From an uncultured Bacteroidales bacterium (GTDB lineage: Bacteria; Bacteroidota; Bacteroidia; Bacteroidales; P3), in assembly GCA_905236405.1 (NCBI GenBank), contig CAJOQB010000029.1, positions 1-16,008 on the forward strand: a stretch of DNA of 16,008 nucleotides, written 5' to 3'. The notes beneath the pieces are model-generated. The model was given only the letters and a program-made list of their open reading frames with translations, was not told the origin of the DNA and did no database searches. Each line of letters opens with the position of its first letter. The stretch's first letter is position 1. A program made the translations under genes and the position numbers. Positions 15,326 to 16,008 of the stretch are shown here, in pieces.

Positions 15326-15492
15326 CTATCAACTATCAGTTCTATCAATTAAAAAATGATAACCCCAATTTCAGAAACCTCCTTTATAATACTTATAACT
15401 AATTAATAATTAATAATATATAAATCATATAAGATATAAAGTGAAGAAATGGAAACCCTCAAAAAAAAACTGATAGAACTGATAGTTGATAG
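15326..15492. repeat. 22-base perfect inverted repeat with hexamer iterons flanking an AT-rich core
   Basis: The left arm (15326-15347) and right arm (15471-15492) are exact reverse complements. Each holds three CTATCA (or TGATAG) hexamers spaced by 1 and 3 bases. The 123 bases between them are strongly AT-rich, with runs such as TAATTAATAATTAATAATA. No gene is visible inside. Possible readings are a replication or recombination site, a regulator-binding site, or a long structured transcript. Confidence 0.85.
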
Positions 15493-15820
15493 AAATTGAA
15501 AAAACAATTTCATCTAAAAAGCAAAGAAACAATGAAATACGATGGTGACAAACAGTCGGATACTGTGATGCCGACCCTCGGATAACGGACAGATGGGTGC
15601 AATATACCCCGTCAAAAGGCTCCAAAATGAATGTTCAACCCCTTGTATCGATGCTTTCCTCCCTACTTGGCGAACATGTGTGCGTCGCGGGAAATGGTCT
15701 TACAACCACTTTTGGGAAGGTGCATTGTGGCCAAATGGCCACCCAAGTGGCCGAAAGCGACGGCAACAGGGGAAAAGTGTCACATTCGGTTTTTGGGACG
15801 TAAACTCCGTTATCCTCCAT
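15493..15820. other. 328-base stretch without a convincing gene
   Basis: Overlapping short open frames exist here on both strands (up to 99 codons on the minus strand, about 15635-15934, and 60-80 codons in plus frames), but none shows a recognisable domain. A small hairpin GAAATTG-A6-CAATTTC lies at 15492-15511. The hexamer TGGCCA occurs at 15728 and 15736, with TGGCC again at 15748. GC rises sharply after about 15540 compared with the AT-rich repeat to its left. Confidence 0.5.
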
Positions 15821-15860
15821 AATCGCACGTAATCGCACGCCATCGTCGACAATCGCTCGA
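15821..15860 (+). repeat. 10-base-period repeat, four units
   Basis: Four consecutive 10-base units start at 15821, 15831, 15841 and 15851. Units 1 and 2 are AATCGCACG plus T or C, unit 4 is AATCGCTCGA, and unit 3 is degenerate (CATCGTCGAC). The period equals about one helical turn, and the array ends 19 bases before a TATCTTTG promoter box, so it may be a phased binding site. Confidence 0.6.
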
Positions 15861-15879
15861 ACCATATGAAAAACGGGTG

Positions 15880-15887
15880 TATCTTTG
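15880..15887 (+). promoter_or_regulatory. Promoter -7 box TATCTTTG without a -33 box
   Basis: TATCTTTG at 15880-15887 fits the Bacteroidota -7 element TAnnTTTG. At the expected distance upstream (about 15857-15860) the bases are from the 10-base repeat, not TTTG. Transcription would start near 15894 and run into the tandem array at the window's edge, so the promoted gene probably lies beyond the window. Confidence 0.5.
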
Positions 15888-15919
15888 CATCGGATTTCAA
15901 CGCGAGAGGTGCCGCCGCA

Positions 15920-15967
15920 ATGACAATTTTCCAACTCCTACGTAACTCCTACTTAACTCTAACTTAA
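15920..15967 (+). other. 15-codon mini-ORF running into the tandem array
   Basis: ATG 15920, preceded by GAGAGG at 15904-15909, opens a frame encoding MTIFQLLRNSYLTLT and stopping at TAA 15965-15967. Its last 11 codons lie in the tandem repeat. It could be a leader peptide, or the repeat could simply lie in an untranslated leader. Weak evidence. Confidence 0.2.
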
Positions 15968-16008
15968 CTCTAACCTAAGTCTGACTTAACTCTGACTTTT
16001 GTCTGACA
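15933..16008 (+). repeat. 11-base tandem repeat array, cut by the window end
   Basis: Seven consecutive units (the last has 10 visible bases) begin at 15933, 15944, 15955, 15966, 15977, 15988 and 15999, with consensus AACTCTNACTT. Adjacent units are most alike in pairs: units 1-2 contain CCTAC, 3-4 CTAAC and 5-6 CTGAC, as if 11- or 22-base steps had been duplicated. The array continues past the window. Confidence 0.85.

Noticed and set aside
15728..15752. Repeated TGGCC(A) hexamers as a regulator site
   Set aside because: Three short GC-rich copies with irregular spacing are too little to support a call.
15593..15934. Several overlapping short open frames at the right edge
   Set aside because: None has a domain, signal peptide or clear ribosome-binding site. 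Frames on both strands cover the same bases equally well, and one crosses the repeats.
15326..16008. CRISPR array
   Set aside because: The repeats are an inverted pair and uninterrupted tandem units of 10-11 bases, without unique spacers, and no cas gene is present.

Overview
The window looks like chromosomal DNA from a member of the Bacteroidota, most likely Bacteroidales. Three things point there. The left-most gene ends in a gliding-motility-associated (CHU_C, type IX secretion type B) sorting domain. Two promoters fit the Bacteroidota form TTTG-N19/20-TAnnTTTG. The gene content (SUMF1-domain exported proteins, a large AsmA-like protein, a DUF481 protein) is typical of gut, oral or rumen Bacteroidales. 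The species cannot be named from the sequence.

Left part (1-9711, all plus strand, fairly GC-rich): an envelope and housekeeping block. It starts with the 3' end of a large T9SS-secreted protein, followed by a DUF481-type outer-membrane protein. A promoter at 3475-3505 then appears to drive a tight five-gene operon: SUMF1-domain exported protein, hypoxanthine phosphoribosyltransferase (hpt), small lipoprotein, 1076-residue AsmA-like protein, and a second SUMF1-domain exported protein. Gaps are 26, 14, -4 and 10 bases. The two SUMF1 proteins lack the cysteine pair of true formylglycine-generating enzymes, so they are probably structural or binding relatives.

Middle and right part (9802-15086, all minus strand, visibly lower GC): a defence cluster convergent with the envelope operon. 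In transcription order it holds a DUF1016/YhcG-type PDDEXK nuclease, a small four-cysteine zinc-finger-like protein, and a DpnII-type GATC restriction-modification set (Dam-like methylase M1, DpnII endonuclease, DpnA-like methylase M2). A small unrecognised protein and an XRE-family DNA-binding protein follow. The zinc-finger gene and M1 overlap by 1 base and R and M2 by 4 bases, so translation is probably coupled. A dyad with a seven-codon mini-ORF sits between M1 and R, where restriction could be held back relative to methylation. The nuclease has a good promoter at 15215-15246 (minus strand).

Right edge (15087-16008): no convincing gene but much structure. There is a perfect 22-base inverted repeat built of three CTATCA hexamers per arm around a 123-base AT-rich segment. 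Further right come a 10-base-period repeat just upstream of a TATCTTTG promoter box and an 11-base tandem array that runs off the window. With the 27-base palindrome inside the nuclease gene, these repeats are the least explained parts of the window.
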